Position numbers and translations under genes: made by a program. Below the pieces are notes generated by a model that made no database searches, was not told the DNA's origin, and saw only the letters and a list, made by a program, of their open reading frames with translations. From NCBI GenBank assembly GCA_030158585.1, contig JAOASR010000142.1, forward strand, positions 1 to 33,412: a stretch of DNA of 33,412 bases, read 5' to 3'. This stretch comes from Microcella sp. (GTDB lineage Bacteria > Actinomycetota > Actinomycetes > Actinomycetales > Microbacteriaceae). Positions 1-8,180 of the stretch are shown here, piece by piece. Positions within the stretch are counted from its first letter, which is position 1; each line of letters starts with the position of its first letter.

Positions 1-891
1 CTCGGTCAGCACGCCGTGCCGACGACGATGGGGATGCGCGCCGCGACCTGGCTCGCCGGCGTGCGCCGAGCGCGCGGCCGTCTCGCCGTCGTGCTCGAGC
101 AGCTCCCGGCGCAGCTCGGCGGTGCCGCGGGCACGCTCGCCGCGTTCGTGGAGCACACCCGCTCCACTCACCCGGCCGACGCCGAGGCCGCCGCGCTGCG
201 TCTCGTGGAGGCCTTCGCGCGCGAGCTCGATCTCGCGACGCCCGAGCTGCCGTGGCACACCCAGCGCTGGCCCGTCACCGAGCTCGGCGACGCGCTCGTG
301 CAGGCAGTCGACGCGCTCGGCGTGATCGGCGCCGACGTCGCGACGCTCGCGCGCACCGAGATCGGCGAGCTCGCCGAGTCGGCGCCGGGCGGCTCGTCGG
401 CGATGCCGCAGAAGCGCAACCCCGTCGGCGCCGTGCTGATCCGCTCGGCGGCGATGCGGGCGCCGCAGCTCGGCGCGACACTGCACTCCGCCGCGGCCCT
501 CGCGGTCGACGAGCGCCCCGACGGCGCGTGGCACGCCGAGTGGTCGACGCTGCGCGAGCTGCTGCGGCTCGCGCTCGGCGCCGCGAGCACCGCGCGCGCG
601 CTCACCGGCGGGCTCGTCGTCGACGGCGCCGCGGTCGAGCGCACCCTCGCCCTCTCGGGCGGCATGCTCGTCGCCGAACGGCTCGCGATCGCCCTCGCCC
701 CGCACCTCGGCGACGACCGCGCCCGCGCCCTGCTTGGCCGCGCGACCGACGCCGCCGACCTCGAGCGCCTCCTGCGCGCCGAGCCGGCCCTCGCCGGTCT
801 CGACATCGCCGCCTTGCTCGACCCGGCCGCGTACCTCGGCGCGACGGGCATCATGATCGACCGCCTGCTGAACGGAGGGCCGCGCGCATGA
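1..891 (+). CDS. pcaB: 3-carboxy-cis,cis-muconate cycloisomerase, C-terminal part (5' end outside window)
   Basis: This enzyme converts 3-carboxy-cis,cis-muconate to 4-carboxymuconolactone in the protocatechuate branch of the 3-oxoadipate pathway. The reading frame is open from the first base, so roughly the N-terminal third of the usual ~450 residues is missing and 296 codons remain. The fumarase/aspartase superfamily signature GSSAMPQKRNP lies at 391-423, and the QHAVPTTMG segment at the window start fits the conserved region ahead of it. Its stop overlaps the ATG of the next gene (ATGA at 888-891), and the following two genes encode the next two pathway steps, which supports pcaB over argininosuccinate or adenylosuccinate lyase. 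The missing start means the promoter and any pcaGH genes upstream cannot be seen. Confidence 0.93.
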   Translation, partial: LGQHAVPTTMGMRAATWLAGVRRARGRLAVVLEQLPAQLGGAAGTLAAFVEHTRSTHPADAEAAALRLVEAFARELDLATPELPWHTQRWPVTELGDALVQAVDALGVIGADVATLARTEIGELAESAPGGSSAMPQKRNPVGAVLIRSAAMRAPQLGATLHSAAALAVDERPDGAWHAEWSTLRELLRLALGAASTARALTGGLVVDGAAVERTLALSGGMLVAERLAIALAPHLGDDRARALLGRATDAADLERLLRAEPALAGLDIAALLDPAAYLGATGIMIDRLLNGGPRA

Positions 892-1673
892 CGACCCCGA
901 GCATCCACCTCACCCCGACGGTCGGCCCCGACGGCGCCCCGCTGCTCGTGCTGGGGCCCTCGCTCGGCACCTCGACGATCCTGTGGGAGACGGCGTTGCC
1001 GCTGCTGACCGAGCGCTACCGCGTCTGCGCGTGGGATCTGCCCGGCCACGGCGCGGGCCCCGCGACGACCGAGCCGTTCACGGTCGGCGAGCTCGCCGAT
1101 GGGCTCGCCGCCGCCCTGCACGACCGGGGCGAGCACCGCATCCTCTACGCGGGCGTCTCGCTCGGCGGCGCGACGGGCCTCGAGCTCGCGCTGCGCCACA
1201 CCGACCTCGTCGCCGCGGTCGCCATCGTCGCCTCGGGCGCGCAGCTCGGCACCCCCGAGGCGTGGCGCGAGCGCGCCGAGACCGTGCGCGCGCAGTCGAC
1301 CTCGGTGCTCATCATCCCGTCGGCGCAGCGCTGGTTCGCGCCCGGCTCGATGGAGCGCGAGCCCGACCTCAGCGGCCGCCTGCTGCACGCGCTGCAGAAC
1401 GCCGACGACGAGAGCTACGCCCGCTGCTGTGAGGCGCTCGCCGACTACGACGTGCGCGGCCGACTCGGCGAGATCCGGATGCCCGTGCTCGCGCTCTGGG
1501 GAGAGCACGACGCGGTGGCCCCCGAGGCGAAGGCCGACGAGATCGCGCTCGGCGTCGCCGATGGCCGAGCCGTCATGGTGCCCGGCGTCGCCCACCTGCC
1601 CCCGGCCGAGGATGCCGCCGCGACCGCGGCCGCCCTGCTCGACTTCTTCGCCCGCACTGCTCGAGAGGACTGA
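888..1673 (+). CDS. pcaD: 3-oxoadipate enol-lactonase
   Basis: An alpha/beta-hydrolase of 261 residues that hydrolyses 3-oxoadipate enol-lactone to 3-oxoadipate. The nucleophile elbow GVSLGG gives Ser91; WGEHD gives Asp208 and VAHLPP gives His236, a full Ser-Asp-His triad in the right order. The start overlaps the pcaB stop by four bases (ATGA), showing translational coupling, and pcaC starts one base after its stop. Here pcaD and pcaC are separate genes, not the fused pcaL found in some actinobacteria. The length and the pca context make this assignment firm; from sequence alone it could be any small alpha/beta-hydrolase. Confidence 0.93.
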   Translation: MTTPSIHLTPTVGPDGAPLLVLGPSLGTSTILWETALPLLTERYRVCAWDLPGHGAGPATTEPFTVGELADGLAAALHDRGEHRILYAGVSLGGATGLELALRHTDLVAAVAIVASGAQLGTPEAWRERAETVRAQSTSVLIIPSAQRWFAPGSMEREPDLSGRLLHALQNADDESYARCCEALADYDVRGRLGEIRMPVLALWGEHDAVAPEAKADEIALGVADGRAVMVPGVAHLPPAEDAAATAAALLDFFARTARED

Positions 1674-1674
1674 C

Positions 1675-2097
1675 ATGACGACCTCACCCCCGCGCCCGGC
1701 GGGCGACGGCCAGAGCGACGGCGAGCGCTACGACCAGGGCATGCGCGTGCGCCGCGAGGTGCTCTCGGACGCGCACGTCGACCGCGCGATCGCCGGCACG
1801 ACGCCGTCGACGGCCGACTTCCAAGACCTCATCACGCGCTACGCGTGGGGCGAGATCTGGTCGCGCCCCGGCCTCGACCGACGATCGCGCTCGATCTCGG
1901 TGCTGAGCTCGCTCATCGCCCTCGGCCACGAGGAGGAGTTCGAGATGCACGTGCACGCCGCGCTGCGCAACGGCCTCACGGCCGACGAGATCGTCGAGGT
2001 GATCCTGCAGAGCGCGATCTACGCGGGCGTGCCGGCGGCCAACACCGCCTTCCGCCTCGCGCGGCCCATCCTCGACGAGGCGCGCGCGGCCGACTGA
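1675..2097 (+). CDS. pcaC: 4-carboxymuconolactone decarboxylase
   Basis: A 140-residue protein of the carboxymuconolactone decarboxylase/AhpD-like family, which decarboxylates 4-carboxymuconolactone to 3-oxoadipate enol-lactone. Typical blocks are seen: YAWGEIWSRPGLDRRSRS near residues 58-75, ALGHEEEFEMHVHAAL near 82-97, and the closing segment EVILQSAIYAGVPAANTAF. The length matches the stand-alone family of about 130-140 residues. The gene starts one base after the pcaD stop and is the last gene of the visible pcaBDC run. A hairpin at 2104-2128 separates it from the convergent HD-domain gene. Confidence 0.94.
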   Translation: MTTSPPRPAGDGQSDGERYDQGMRVRREVLSDAHVDRAIAGTTPSTADFQDLITRYAWGEIWSRPGLDRRSRSISVLSSLIALGHEEEFEMHVHAALRNGLTADEIVEVILQSAIYAGVPAANTAFRLARPILDEARAAD

Positions 2098-2103
2098 AGC
2101 CGC

Positions 2104-2128
2104 CTGGCCCGCCTCGACGGCAGGCCAG
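2104..2128. terminator. Hairpin between convergent pcaC and HD gene, possible bidirectional terminator
   Basis: CTGGCC (2104-2109) pairs with GGCCAG (2123-2128), with an inner GCC/GGC pair. It sits in the 34-base gap between two convergent genes. There is no T-tract on either side, so the terminator role is inferred from position. Confidence 0.45.
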
Positions 2129-2131
2129 CGT

Positions 2132-2809
2132 CTAGACGAGCCCCTGCCGCTCGGGCAGCAGATCGATCGACGCGATGGCCGCGAGCGCGAGCCCCATCGC
2201 CCGCGCCTCGTCGGTGAAGAGGCTCGTCTGCACGCGCGCCGACGTGATGCGCAGCGACTCGTCGCGCGAGAGCCCGAACCAGCCGCACACGATCTCGATG
2301 CCGTGGGGCGTCACGCGCCAGAGCTTGTCGGCGTCCTTGACGCACGCGTCGTCGACCGAGAGGGCCTCGAGGCGCGAGTCGTGCCCGTCGATGATGGCCA
2401 CGACGCGCTCGATGATCTCGGCGGGATGCCCGAGGTCGCCGAGGATCTCGGTCGCGATCCGCGCGCCCTCCGTCTCGTGCTGGCGCACGAGGTCGGGCCG
2501 CCCCCCACCCGGCGCGATCGCCTCGAGGATCTGATCGTCGGGCACGGTCGACCAGCCCGTGTCGTGCAGCAGGATCGCCGGCAGCACGACGCTCTCGTCG
2601 GCGCCCGGCACACGCGCGACGAGCGCTCGGGCGAGGCCGTAGGCGTAGAGGGTGTGGGTGTCGTTGTTGCGCACCCGCAGGTGCTCGCGCGCTCGCTCCC
2701 AGATGGCGGCGTCGCGCTCGGTGAGCGTGAGATAGCCGGGCACGGCTTCGGCCGCAGGGATGTGTCCGCGCACGTCACGGTGGTACCGCGTGCTCGTCGG
2801 TGAGCTCAT
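2132..2809 (-). CDS. HD-domain phosphohydrolase, paralogue of the CreD-like protein at 10571
   Basis: A 225-residue HD-superfamily metal-dependent phosphohydrolase. The metal-binding pattern is clear: NNDTH, then LLHDTGW, then QHETEG, IIDGHDSR and KDADKLWR. The same blocks in the same order, plus a GWFGLS segment, occur in the protein at 10571-11215, so the two are paralogues. In the C. glutamicum cre pathway the phosphohydrolase CreD removes the phosphate from aryl phosphate intermediates; by context this protein may do so with a different preference, which is inference. I chose the ATG at 2809 because the family-like sequence begins soon after it. An in-frame start at 2860 would run through the palindrome at 2851-2865. 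It is divergent from the IclR gene and probably shares that operator. Confidence 0.8.
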   Translation of the reverse strand: MSSPTSTRYHRDVRGHIPAAEAVPGYLTLTERDAAIWERAREHLRVRNNDTHTLYAYGLARALVARVPGADESVVLPAILLHDTGWSTVPDDQILEAIAPGGGRPDLVRQHETEGARIATEILGDLGHPAEIIERVVAIIDGHDSRLEALSVDDACVKDADKLWRVTPHGIEIVCGWFGLSRDESLRITSARVQTSLFTDEARAMGLALAAIASIDLLPERQGLV

Positions 2810-2850
2810 GAGGCGACGCTCGCACCGCACCGGGGAGGGCACAAGTATGC

Positions 2851-2865
2851 TTCCACTCACCGGAA
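2851..2865. promoter_or_regulatory. Candidate IclR operator between the divergent HD and iclR genes
   Basis: TTCCACTCACCGGAA is an imperfect palindrome (outer arms TTCC/GGAA, one base more on each side if 2850 and 2866 are counted). It matches 12 of 15 positions of the perfect palindrome upstream of the P450 gene at 3707-3721. It sits 32 bases before the iclR start and 41 bases before the HD start, so one bound dimer could control both. Binding is inferred. Confidence 0.6.
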
Positions 2866-2897
2866 GTGCCGAGCATCCGGCCGCAGGGAGGCTTCAG

Positions 2898-3701
2898 ATG
2901 AGCGACGACGCAGCGCGCGCGACCCCGCCCGCGAGCGTGACCGGTCGCGTGCTGTTGATCCTGTCGGTGTTCGAGCAGAGCCTCGCACCGCGCAGCCTCA
3001 CCGAGATCAGCGCCGAGACGGGCCTCGCGCTCAGCACGACCCACCGCCTCGTCGGCGAGCTCGAGGAGTGGGGCGCTCTGCAGCGCGACCCCAACGGCCG
3101 GTACCAGATCGGCCTGCGCCTGTGGGAGCTCGGCCAGCACGCCGGCCGGCAGGTGCGCGAGATCGCTCGACCTCTGCTGCAGGACCTGTACAGCCTCACC
3201 CAGCGCACCGTGCACATCGCCATTCGCGAGAACAGCGAGGCGCTCTACATCGACCGCGTCTACGGCACGCGCCGCGTGCCCCAGGCCTCGCGCGTCGGCG
3301 GGCGCCTGCCGCTGCACGCGACCGCGGTGGGCAAGGTGCTGCTCGCGTTCGACGAGCCGTGGGTGCGCGACGCGATTCTCGCCCAGCCGCTCGAGAGTCG
3401 CACGCCCCTCACGCACGTCGACCCCGTCGCGCTGCGGAAGGAGCTCGCGCTCGTCGTCGAGCGCGGCTTCGCGATCGCGGTCGAGGAGGTGCGCGAGGGA
3501 TCGGCGTCGATCGCGGTGCCGATCTTCCAGCGCACGGGCGGCATCGGCGCCGCGCTCGGCCTCGTCGCCGAGCGCGGAGAGGCCGACTCGCTCGAGCGGC
3601 ACCTCCCGGCCATGCGCGGCATCGCGCGACGCATCGAGGCGAGCGTCGGCGCCTTCCCGCTGCGCAGCCTCGGCATTCGCCCGACGAATGGCCGCTTGTA
3701 A
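2898..3701 (+). CDS. IclR-family transcriptional regulator of the cre-like operon
   Basis: A 267-residue regulator. The winged helix-turn-helix covers about residues 15-75, with the recognition region LTEISAETGLALSTTHRL at 34-51, followed by an IclR effector domain (about 80-255) that includes LPLHATAVGKVLLAF and the ligand-pocket-like segment EEVREGSASIAVPIF. The ATG at 2898 has a good ribosome site (AGGGAGG, 2885-2891); a longer frame from 2760 would include the operator and is rejected. It lies between two near-identical palindromes, one before itself and one before the P450 gene. This suggests autoregulation and control of the downstream operon, with a phenol or aryl phosphate as effector (inference). 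Confidence 0.88.
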   Translation: MSDDAARATPPASVTGRVLLILSVFEQSLAPRSLTEISAETGLALSTTHRLVGELEEWGALQRDPNGRYQIGLRLWELGQHAGRQVREIARPLLQDLYSLTQRTVHIAIRENSEALYIDRVYGTRRVPQASRVGGRLPLHATAVGKVLLAFDEPWVRDAILAQPLESRTPLTHVDPVALRKELALVVERGFAIAVEEVREGSASIAVPIFQRTGGIGAALGLVAERGEADSLERHLPAMRGIARRIEASVGAFPLRSLGIRPTNGRL

Positions 3702-3706
3702 GTCGT

Positions 3707-3721
3707 TTCCACTGAGTGGAA
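3707..3721. promoter_or_regulatory. Perfect 15-bp palindrome, candidate IclR operator of the P450 operon
   Basis: TTCCACTGAGTGGAA is a perfect palindrome around one central G. It starts six bases after the iclR stop and is a near copy of the site at 2851-2865. Its centre is about 50 bases before the transcription start predicted from the -10 at 3752-3757, a position more typical of activation than of repression. Confidence 0.65.
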
Positions 3722-3751
3722 GTTTCAGTAGGAGGGCGACCGGCCCGGGTC

Positions 3752-3757
3752 TCTAAT
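3752..3757 (+). promoter_or_regulatory. Candidate -10 element for the P450 (cre-like) operon
   Basis: TCTAAT matches the consensus TATAAT at five of six positions. No good -35 hexamer lies 16-18 bases upstream, which fits a promoter needing an activator at the palindrome 3707-3721. The leader would be about 38 bases and contains AAGGAG at 3791-3796 before the ATG at 3802. Confidence 0.45.
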
Positions 3758-3801
3758 GAACCCAGCGCACCGACGCGCTGCCAGACCACGAAGGAGTCGT
3801 C

Positions 3802-5121
3802 ATGGCCACCGACATCACCACCGCTCCCGCCTCGACGGGCGGCTGCCCCGTCGACCACGGGCAGTTCGGCGGCGCGAGCCACGACGCGAGCGCGTACACG
3901 GCCGAGAACCACTTCGGATACGAGCCGTTCGACATGACCGACCCGTTCCCCTCGTACGAGCGCCTTCGCGAGAACGCGCCCGTGCACTTCGACGAGCGCA
4001 TCGGCTACTGGATCGTCACGCGCTACGACGACGTCAAGGCCGTCTTCGACGACTGGGAGACCTTCTCGAGCGAGAACGCTCAGGCCCCGGTGCGCCCCCG
4101 CAGCGAGGGCGCGAAGCAGATCATGACCGACGGCGGCTTCACGGCGTACTCGGGCCTCTCGGCCCGCGTTCCCCCGGAGCACACCCGCATCCGCGCGATC
4201 GCGCAGCGCGCCTTCACGCCGCGCCGCTTCAAGGTGCTCGAGCCGACGATCCGCGAGAACACGATCGCCGCGCTCGACGCGATGCTCGCCTCGCCCGACT
4301 TCACCGGCGACTTCCTCACCGACGTCGCCTACGACATCCCCACCATCACGATCCTGACCCTGCTCGGCGTCGACCCGGCGATGGTGCCCACCTACAAGCG
4401 CTGGAGCGACTCGCGCGCCGCGATGACGTGGGGCGACCTGACCGACGACGAGCAGCTGCCGCATGCTCGCAACCTCGTCGAGTACTGGCAGGAGTGCATC
4501 CAGCTCGTCGTGAACGCGCACCGCGACGGCGGCGACAGCCTCGTGAGCGACCTCGTGCGCGCTCAGGAGGGCGGCGCCGAGATCAGCGACCACGAGATCG
4601 CGTCGCTCTGCTACAGCCTGCTCTTCGCCGGCCACGAGACGACGACGACCCTCATCGCGAACTCGGCGCGCGTGCTGCTGAGCCACCGCGCGCAGTGGGA
4701 GCGCCTGCTCGACGACCAGAAGCTCATCCCCGGCGCGATCGACGAGGTGCTGCGCTACAGCGGCTCGATCCTCGCCTGGCGTCGGCGTGCGCTCAAGGAT
4801 GCCGAGATCTGCGGCGTCGCCGTGCCGAAGGGTGCCGACATCCTGCTCGTCATGGGCTCGGCGAACCGCGACGAGGCCGTGTTCGACAAGCCGAACGAGT
4901 TCGACATCACGCGCCCCGACGCCCGCAGCCACCTGTCGTTCGGCTACGGCATCCACTACTGCCTCGGCAATCAGCTCGCGAAGCTGCAGGCGAAGATCGT
5001 GCTCGAGGAGACGATCGCCCGCGCCCCGCAGCTGCGCCTCGTGGAGGGCGCCGAGATCACCTTCGGCGAGAACCTCTCCTTCCGCGCCCCCACCTCCGTT
5101 CCCGTCACCTGGAAGGCCTGA
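3802..5121 (+). CDS. creJ: Cytochrome P450, CreJ-like (acts on aryl phosphate)
   Basis: A soluble bacterial P450 of 439 residues. Visible landmarks are the I-helix oxygen-binding motif AGHETT (276-281), the K-helix ExxR at Glu315-Arg318, and the haem loop FGYGIHYCLG with axial Cys387. No membrane segment is present. It heads an operon that also encodes a [2Fe-2S] ferredoxin and a ferredoxin reductase, so it is a three-component class I system. In C. glutamicum CreJ (CYP288 family) oxidises the methyl group of 4-cresyl phosphate stepwise to the acid; the adjacent aryl phosphate synthase genes here make that the best model. The start has AAGGAG five bases upstream. The exact substrate is not readable from sequence; another alkyl- or alkoxyphenol is possible. 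Confidence 0.8.
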   Translation: MATDITTAPASTGGCPVDHGQFGGASHDASAYTAENHFGYEPFDMTDPFPSYERLRENAPVHFDERIGYWIVTRYDDVKAVFDDWETFSSENAQAPVRPRSEGAKQIMTDGGFTAYSGLSARVPPEHTRIRAIAQRAFTPRRFKVLEPTIRENTIAALDAMLASPDFTGDFLTDVAYDIPTITILTLLGVDPAMVPTYKRWSDSRAAMTWGDLTDDEQLPHARNLVEYWQECIQLVVNAHRDGGDSLVSDLVRAQEGGAEISDHEIASLCYSLLFAGHETTTTLIANSARVLLSHRAQWERLLDDQKLIPGAIDEVLRYSGSILAWRRRALKDAEICGVAVPKGADILLVMGSANRDEAVFDKPNEFDITRPDARSHLSFGYGIHYCLGNQLAKLQAKIVLEETIARAPQLRLVEGAEITFGENLSFRAPTSVPVTWKA

Positions 5122-5122
5122 C

Positions 5123-6196
5123 ATGACTGCGCCCGCGTACATCCAGTTCTTCGACGGCGGCGAGCCCGCCGCCCACGACCTCCTCGGCGGCAAGTGCGCC
5201 TCGCTCGTCGCCCTCACCGAGGCCGGCCTGCCGGTGCCTCCCGGCTTCGCCGTCACGACGGTCGCCTTCGACGCCTTCATCCACGACGCCGGCATCGCCG
5301 CCGACATCCACCGGATGCTCGCCACGATCGATCCCGACGACACCGACAGCATCGACGCGGTGTCCGAGCAGATCCGCGCCGAGATCACCGGTCGCCCGGT
5401 GCCGACCGAGATCCACGACGCGTTCACGGTCGCGTACGAGTCGCTGCAGTCGCGCTTCGAGTCGCCGGCCCCCGTCGCCGTGCGCTCGTCGGCCACGGCC
5501 GAAGACCTGCCCGACGCGAGCTTCGCCGGCCAGCAGGACACCTACCTGTGGCTCATCGGCCGCGACGAGGTCGCCGCGCACGTGCGCCGCTGCTGGGCAT
5601 CGCTCTACACCTCGCGCGCGATCGTCTACCGCCTCAAGAACGGGATTCCCAACGAGGGCCTGTCGATGGCGGTCGCCGTGCAGAAGATGGTCGACGCCCG
5701 CACCGCCGGCGTCGCGATGACGATCGACCCGGTGAACGGTGACAAGTCGACGATCGTGATCGACGCCTCGTGGGGCCTCGGCGAGCTCGTGGTCTCGGGC
5801 ACGGTGACGCCCGACAACCTGCGCGTCGACAAGGTCATGAAGACCGTGTCGGAGGAGATCATCGGCTCGAAGCACATCGAGCTCGTGCCCGACGTCGCCT
5901 CGCGCGGCGTCATCGAGCGCGAGGTCGAGCCCGAGCGCCGCACCGTCCGCTGCCTGAGCGACGCCGACGTCGCCGCGATCGCCGCGATCGCGAAGCGCGC
6001 CGAGAAGCACTTCGGCTGCCCGCAGGACATCGAGTGGGCGATCGACCGCGGCCTGCCGGAGGGTGAGAACCTCCTGCTGCTGCAGTCGCGCCCCGAGACC
6101 GTCTGGTCGACCAAGACCCCCGATCCCGCGACGGCGACGTCGGGGTTCGGCATCGAGAGCATCACCCGCTCGCTTCTCACCCAGATCGGTCGCTGA
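5123..6196 (+). CDS. Aryl phosphate synthase, ATP-binding (PEP-synthase N-terminal-like) subunit, CreHI-type
   Basis: 357 residues matching only the ATP-grasp, N-terminal part of PEP synthase/pyruvate phosphate dikinase. Typical blocks are LGGKCASLVALTEAGLPVPPG near residues 14-34, VAVRSSATAEDLPDASFAGQ near 119-138, the nucleotide-domain stretch DASWGLGELVVSG, and the closing LLLLQSRPETVW. The mobile His and PEP/pyruvate barrel are absent; the next gene carries the His domain. This split is known from phenylphosphate synthase of Thauera and from 4-methylbenzyl phosphate synthase CreHI of C. glutamicum, which phosphorylate a phenol at the expense of ATP. It starts one base after the P450 stop. 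Which Cre letter applies is uncertain; gene order relative to the other members would favour CreI. Confidence 0.8.
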   Translation: MTAPAYIQFFDGGEPAAHDLLGGKCASLVALTEAGLPVPPGFAVTTVAFDAFIHDAGIAADIHRMLATIDPDDTDSIDAVSEQIRAEITGRPVPTEIHDAFTVAYESLQSRFESPAPVAVRSSATAEDLPDASFAGQQDTYLWLIGRDEVAAHVRRCWASLYTSRAIVYRLKNGIPNEGLSMAVAVQKMVDARTAGVAMTIDPVNGDKSTIVIDASWGLGELVVSGTVTPDNLRVDKVMKTVSEEIIGSKHIELVPDVASRGVIEREVEPERRTVRCLSDADVAAIAAIAKRAEKHFGCPQDIEWAIDRGLPEGENLLLLQSRPETVWSTKTPDPATATSGFGIESITRSLLTQIGR

Positions 6197-6211
6197 CCGG
6201 TCGAACACGGA

Positions 6212-6231
6212 TCGGCCGGACCCGCGGCCGA
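6212..6231 (+). other. Hairpin between the two aryl phosphate synthase genes
   Basis: TCGGCCG (6212-6218) and CGGCCGA (6225-6231) form a perfect 7-bp stem with a six-base loop, inside the 90-base gap between the two subunit genes. It is the largest gap inside an otherwise packed operon. It could be a partial terminator or an mRNA processing/stabilising element; no T-tract follows. Confidence 0.4.
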
Positions 6232-6286
6232 CGCCTCCCTGCACCACCTCTCCGCATCACTTCTCTGCCCTGCCGAAAGGACCCGC

Positions 6287-8140
6287 ATGTCAACGACGAC
6301 TGCCGCCCCCTCGCTCGAGGGGGAGTCGACCGCTCCTCGGTCGTTCCCGAGCCCCTACGACCAGGCCCCGCCGGCCGGGGCCGAGGGCTGGAAGGACCTC
6401 TACGCCTACAACCTCGTCTTCCAGGACAACCGCCGCGCGGTCGAGGAGGCGAAGTTCTGGTTCTGCGACAGCCAGCACTGGCCCACCGTCACGAAGCCGT
6501 TCGAGACGATCGGCTTCGAGTTCGCCGTCGGCTGCCTCGGCCAGTACAACTCGCGGCAGCTGCTGATCCCGACCGCGAACGGCATCGAGTACCGCATGCA
6601 CAACGGCTACCTCTACATGTCGCCCGTCGCGGTCGCGCCCGAGCAGATCGAGGCGCGCGTTCCCCAGTTCATGGAGCGCGCCGGCCACTACTTCCAGAAC
6701 TGGGAGAGCCTGCTGCAGAACTGGCACGTGAAGCTGCGCGCCACGATCGACGAGATGGAGTCGATCGAGTTCACGGCCCTGCCCGAGAAGATCGCGCTCG
6801 ACGACGTGCTGAGCGGCAAGGGCACGGGCCCCGGCACCGAGCTGCTCGGCGACTACGACCGCATGATCGCGCTCGCGTACCGCGCCTGGCAGTACCACTT
6901 CGAGTTCCTCAACCTGGGCTACGTCGCGTACCTCGACCTGTTCATGTTCTGCAAGTCGGTGTTCCCGCGGATCTCCGACCAGGCGATCGCGACGATGGTG
7001 CAGGGCGTCGACATGGAGCTCTTCCGCCCCGACGACGAGCTGAAGAAGCTCGCGAAGCTCGCGGTGAAGAACGGTCTCACCGACGTGTTCGCCGACACCT
7101 CCGACGCCGACGCGCTGCTCGCGGCGATCGGCGGCCGCAGCGGCGGTGCCGAGTGGCTCGCGCAGTGGAAGGAGTCGCAGGACCCGTGGTTCAACTTCAC
7201 CACGGGCAACGGCTTCTACGCCCACGACGAGTACTGGCGCGACGTGCCCTCGACGCCGCTCGCGTTCATCAAGGGCTACATCGATCGCATCCACGCCGGT
7301 CACGACATCGATCGCGACATCCAGCACCTCATCGTCGAGCGCGACCGCATCACCGAGGAGTACGCCGAGCTGCTCGACGGCGAGGCCCTTGAGACCTTCC
7401 GCGGCAAGATCGGTCTCGCGCGCACGGTGTACCCGTACGTCGAGAACCACAACTTCTACATCGAGCACTGGACGATGGGCGTGTTCTGGCGCAAGATGCG
7501 TCAGCTCTCGGGCGTGCTGCAGGCCGAGGGCTTCTGGCCGCAGGCGAACGACATGTTCTACCTGCGTCGCGACGAGGTGCGCGAGGTTCTCTTCGACTAC
7601 GTCAACGGGTGGATGGTCGGCGCACCGGCGATCGGGCCCGACTACTGGCCCGCCGAGGTCGAGCGTCGCCGCGGCATCATCGCCGCGCTCGAGACCGCCC
7701 GGCCGCAGCCCGCCCTCAACACCCCGCCGGAGGTCATCACCGAGCCCTTCACGCTCATGCTGTGGGGCATCACGACCGAGCAGATCCAGAACTGGCTCGG
7801 CGAGGGCGACCAGGTCGAGGGCACCCTCAAGGGCATGGCGGCGTCGCCCGGCATCGCCGAGGGCCCGGCGCGCGTCATCTCGAGCGCGAGCCAGCTGAGC
7901 GAGGTGCAGGACGGCGACATCCTCGTCGCCCCCGTCACCGCGCCGAGCTGGGTCCCCGTCTTCGGCAAGATCCGGGCGACCGTGACCGACATCGGCGGAA
8001 TGATGAGCCACGCGGCCATCGTCTGCCGCGAGTACGGCATGCCCGCCGTCACCGGCACCGGCACCGGCTCGACCGAGATCCGCACGGGTCAGCTGATCCG
8101 CGTCGACGGCAACACCGGCACCGTCACGATCCTCGACTGA
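6287..8140 (+). CDS. Aryl phosphate synthase, phospho-histidine (PEP-utilising mobile domain) subunit, CreHI-type
   Basis: 617 residues. The last ~85 residues are a PEP-utilising-enzyme mobile domain with the signature GGMMSHAAIVCREYGMPAV, giving His575 as the residue that would carry the phosphate. The preceding ~500 residues show no PEP/pyruvate-binding barrel; they are rich in Trp, Tyr and Phe and probably bind the phenol. The size matches the ~70-kDa subunit of phenylphosphate synthase, with the preceding 357-residue protein matching the ~40-kDa ATP-binding subunit. The expected reaction is transfer of phosphate from ATP through His575 to the phenolic oxygen, giving AMP and phosphate. A ribosome site AAAGGA lies seven bases before the ATG. 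No third, regulatory subunit gene and no phenylphosphate carboxylase gene is nearby. Confidence 0.8.
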   Translation: MSTTTAAPSLEGESTAPRSFPSPYDQAPPAGAEGWKDLYAYNLVFQDNRRAVEEAKFWFCDSQHWPTVTKPFETIGFEFAVGCLGQYNSRQLLIPTANGIEYRMHNGYLYMSPVAVAPEQIEARVPQFMERAGHYFQNWESLLQNWHVKLRATIDEMESIEFTALPEKIALDDVLSGKGTGPGTELLGDYDRMIALAYRAWQYHFEFLNLGYVAYLDLFMFCKSVFPRISDQAIATMVQGVDMELFRPDDELKKLAKLAVKNGLTDVFADTSDADALLAAIGGRSGGAEWLAQWKESQDPWFNFTTGNGFYAHDEYWRDVPSTPLAFIKGYIDRIHAGHDIDRDIQHLIVERDRITEEYAELLDGEALETFRGKIGLARTVYPYVENHNFYIEHWTMGVFWRKMRQLSGVLQAEGFWPQANDMFYLRRDEVREVLFDYVNGWMVGAPAIGPDYWPAEVERRRGIIAALETARPQPALNTPPEVITEPFTLMLWGITTEQIQNWLGEGDQVEGTLKGMAASPGIAEGPARVISSASQLSEVQDGDILVAPVTAPSWVPVFGKIRATVTDIGGMMSHAAIVCREYGMPAVTGTGTGSTEIRTGQLIRVDGNTGTVTILD

Positions 8141-8180
8141 GCGATCGCACCGCACCGAGCAGCAGAGATCCAAGGAGACG

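Noticed and set aside
2809-2860. Upstream start of the HD gene at 2860
   Set aside because: It would place the coding region through the operator-like palindrome; the extra 17 residues are not family-like.
3409-5541. 710-codon minus-strand open frame across iclR, the P450 and the synthase gene
   Set aside because: It crosses three well-supported plus-strand genes and shows no recognisable domain.
5123-6196. A true PEP synthase broken by a frameshift into two genes
   Set aside because: The second protein lacks the PEP/pyruvate barrel and has a long unrelated N-terminal part, and the first ends cleanly after the ATP-grasp domain; the split is the natural one of this family.
5123-8140. Phenylphosphate synthase of an anaerobic phenol carboxylation pathway
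   Set aside because: No phenylphosphate carboxylase subunits are present and the operon instead holds an oxygen-dependent P450 system, so a cre-type aerobic role fits better.
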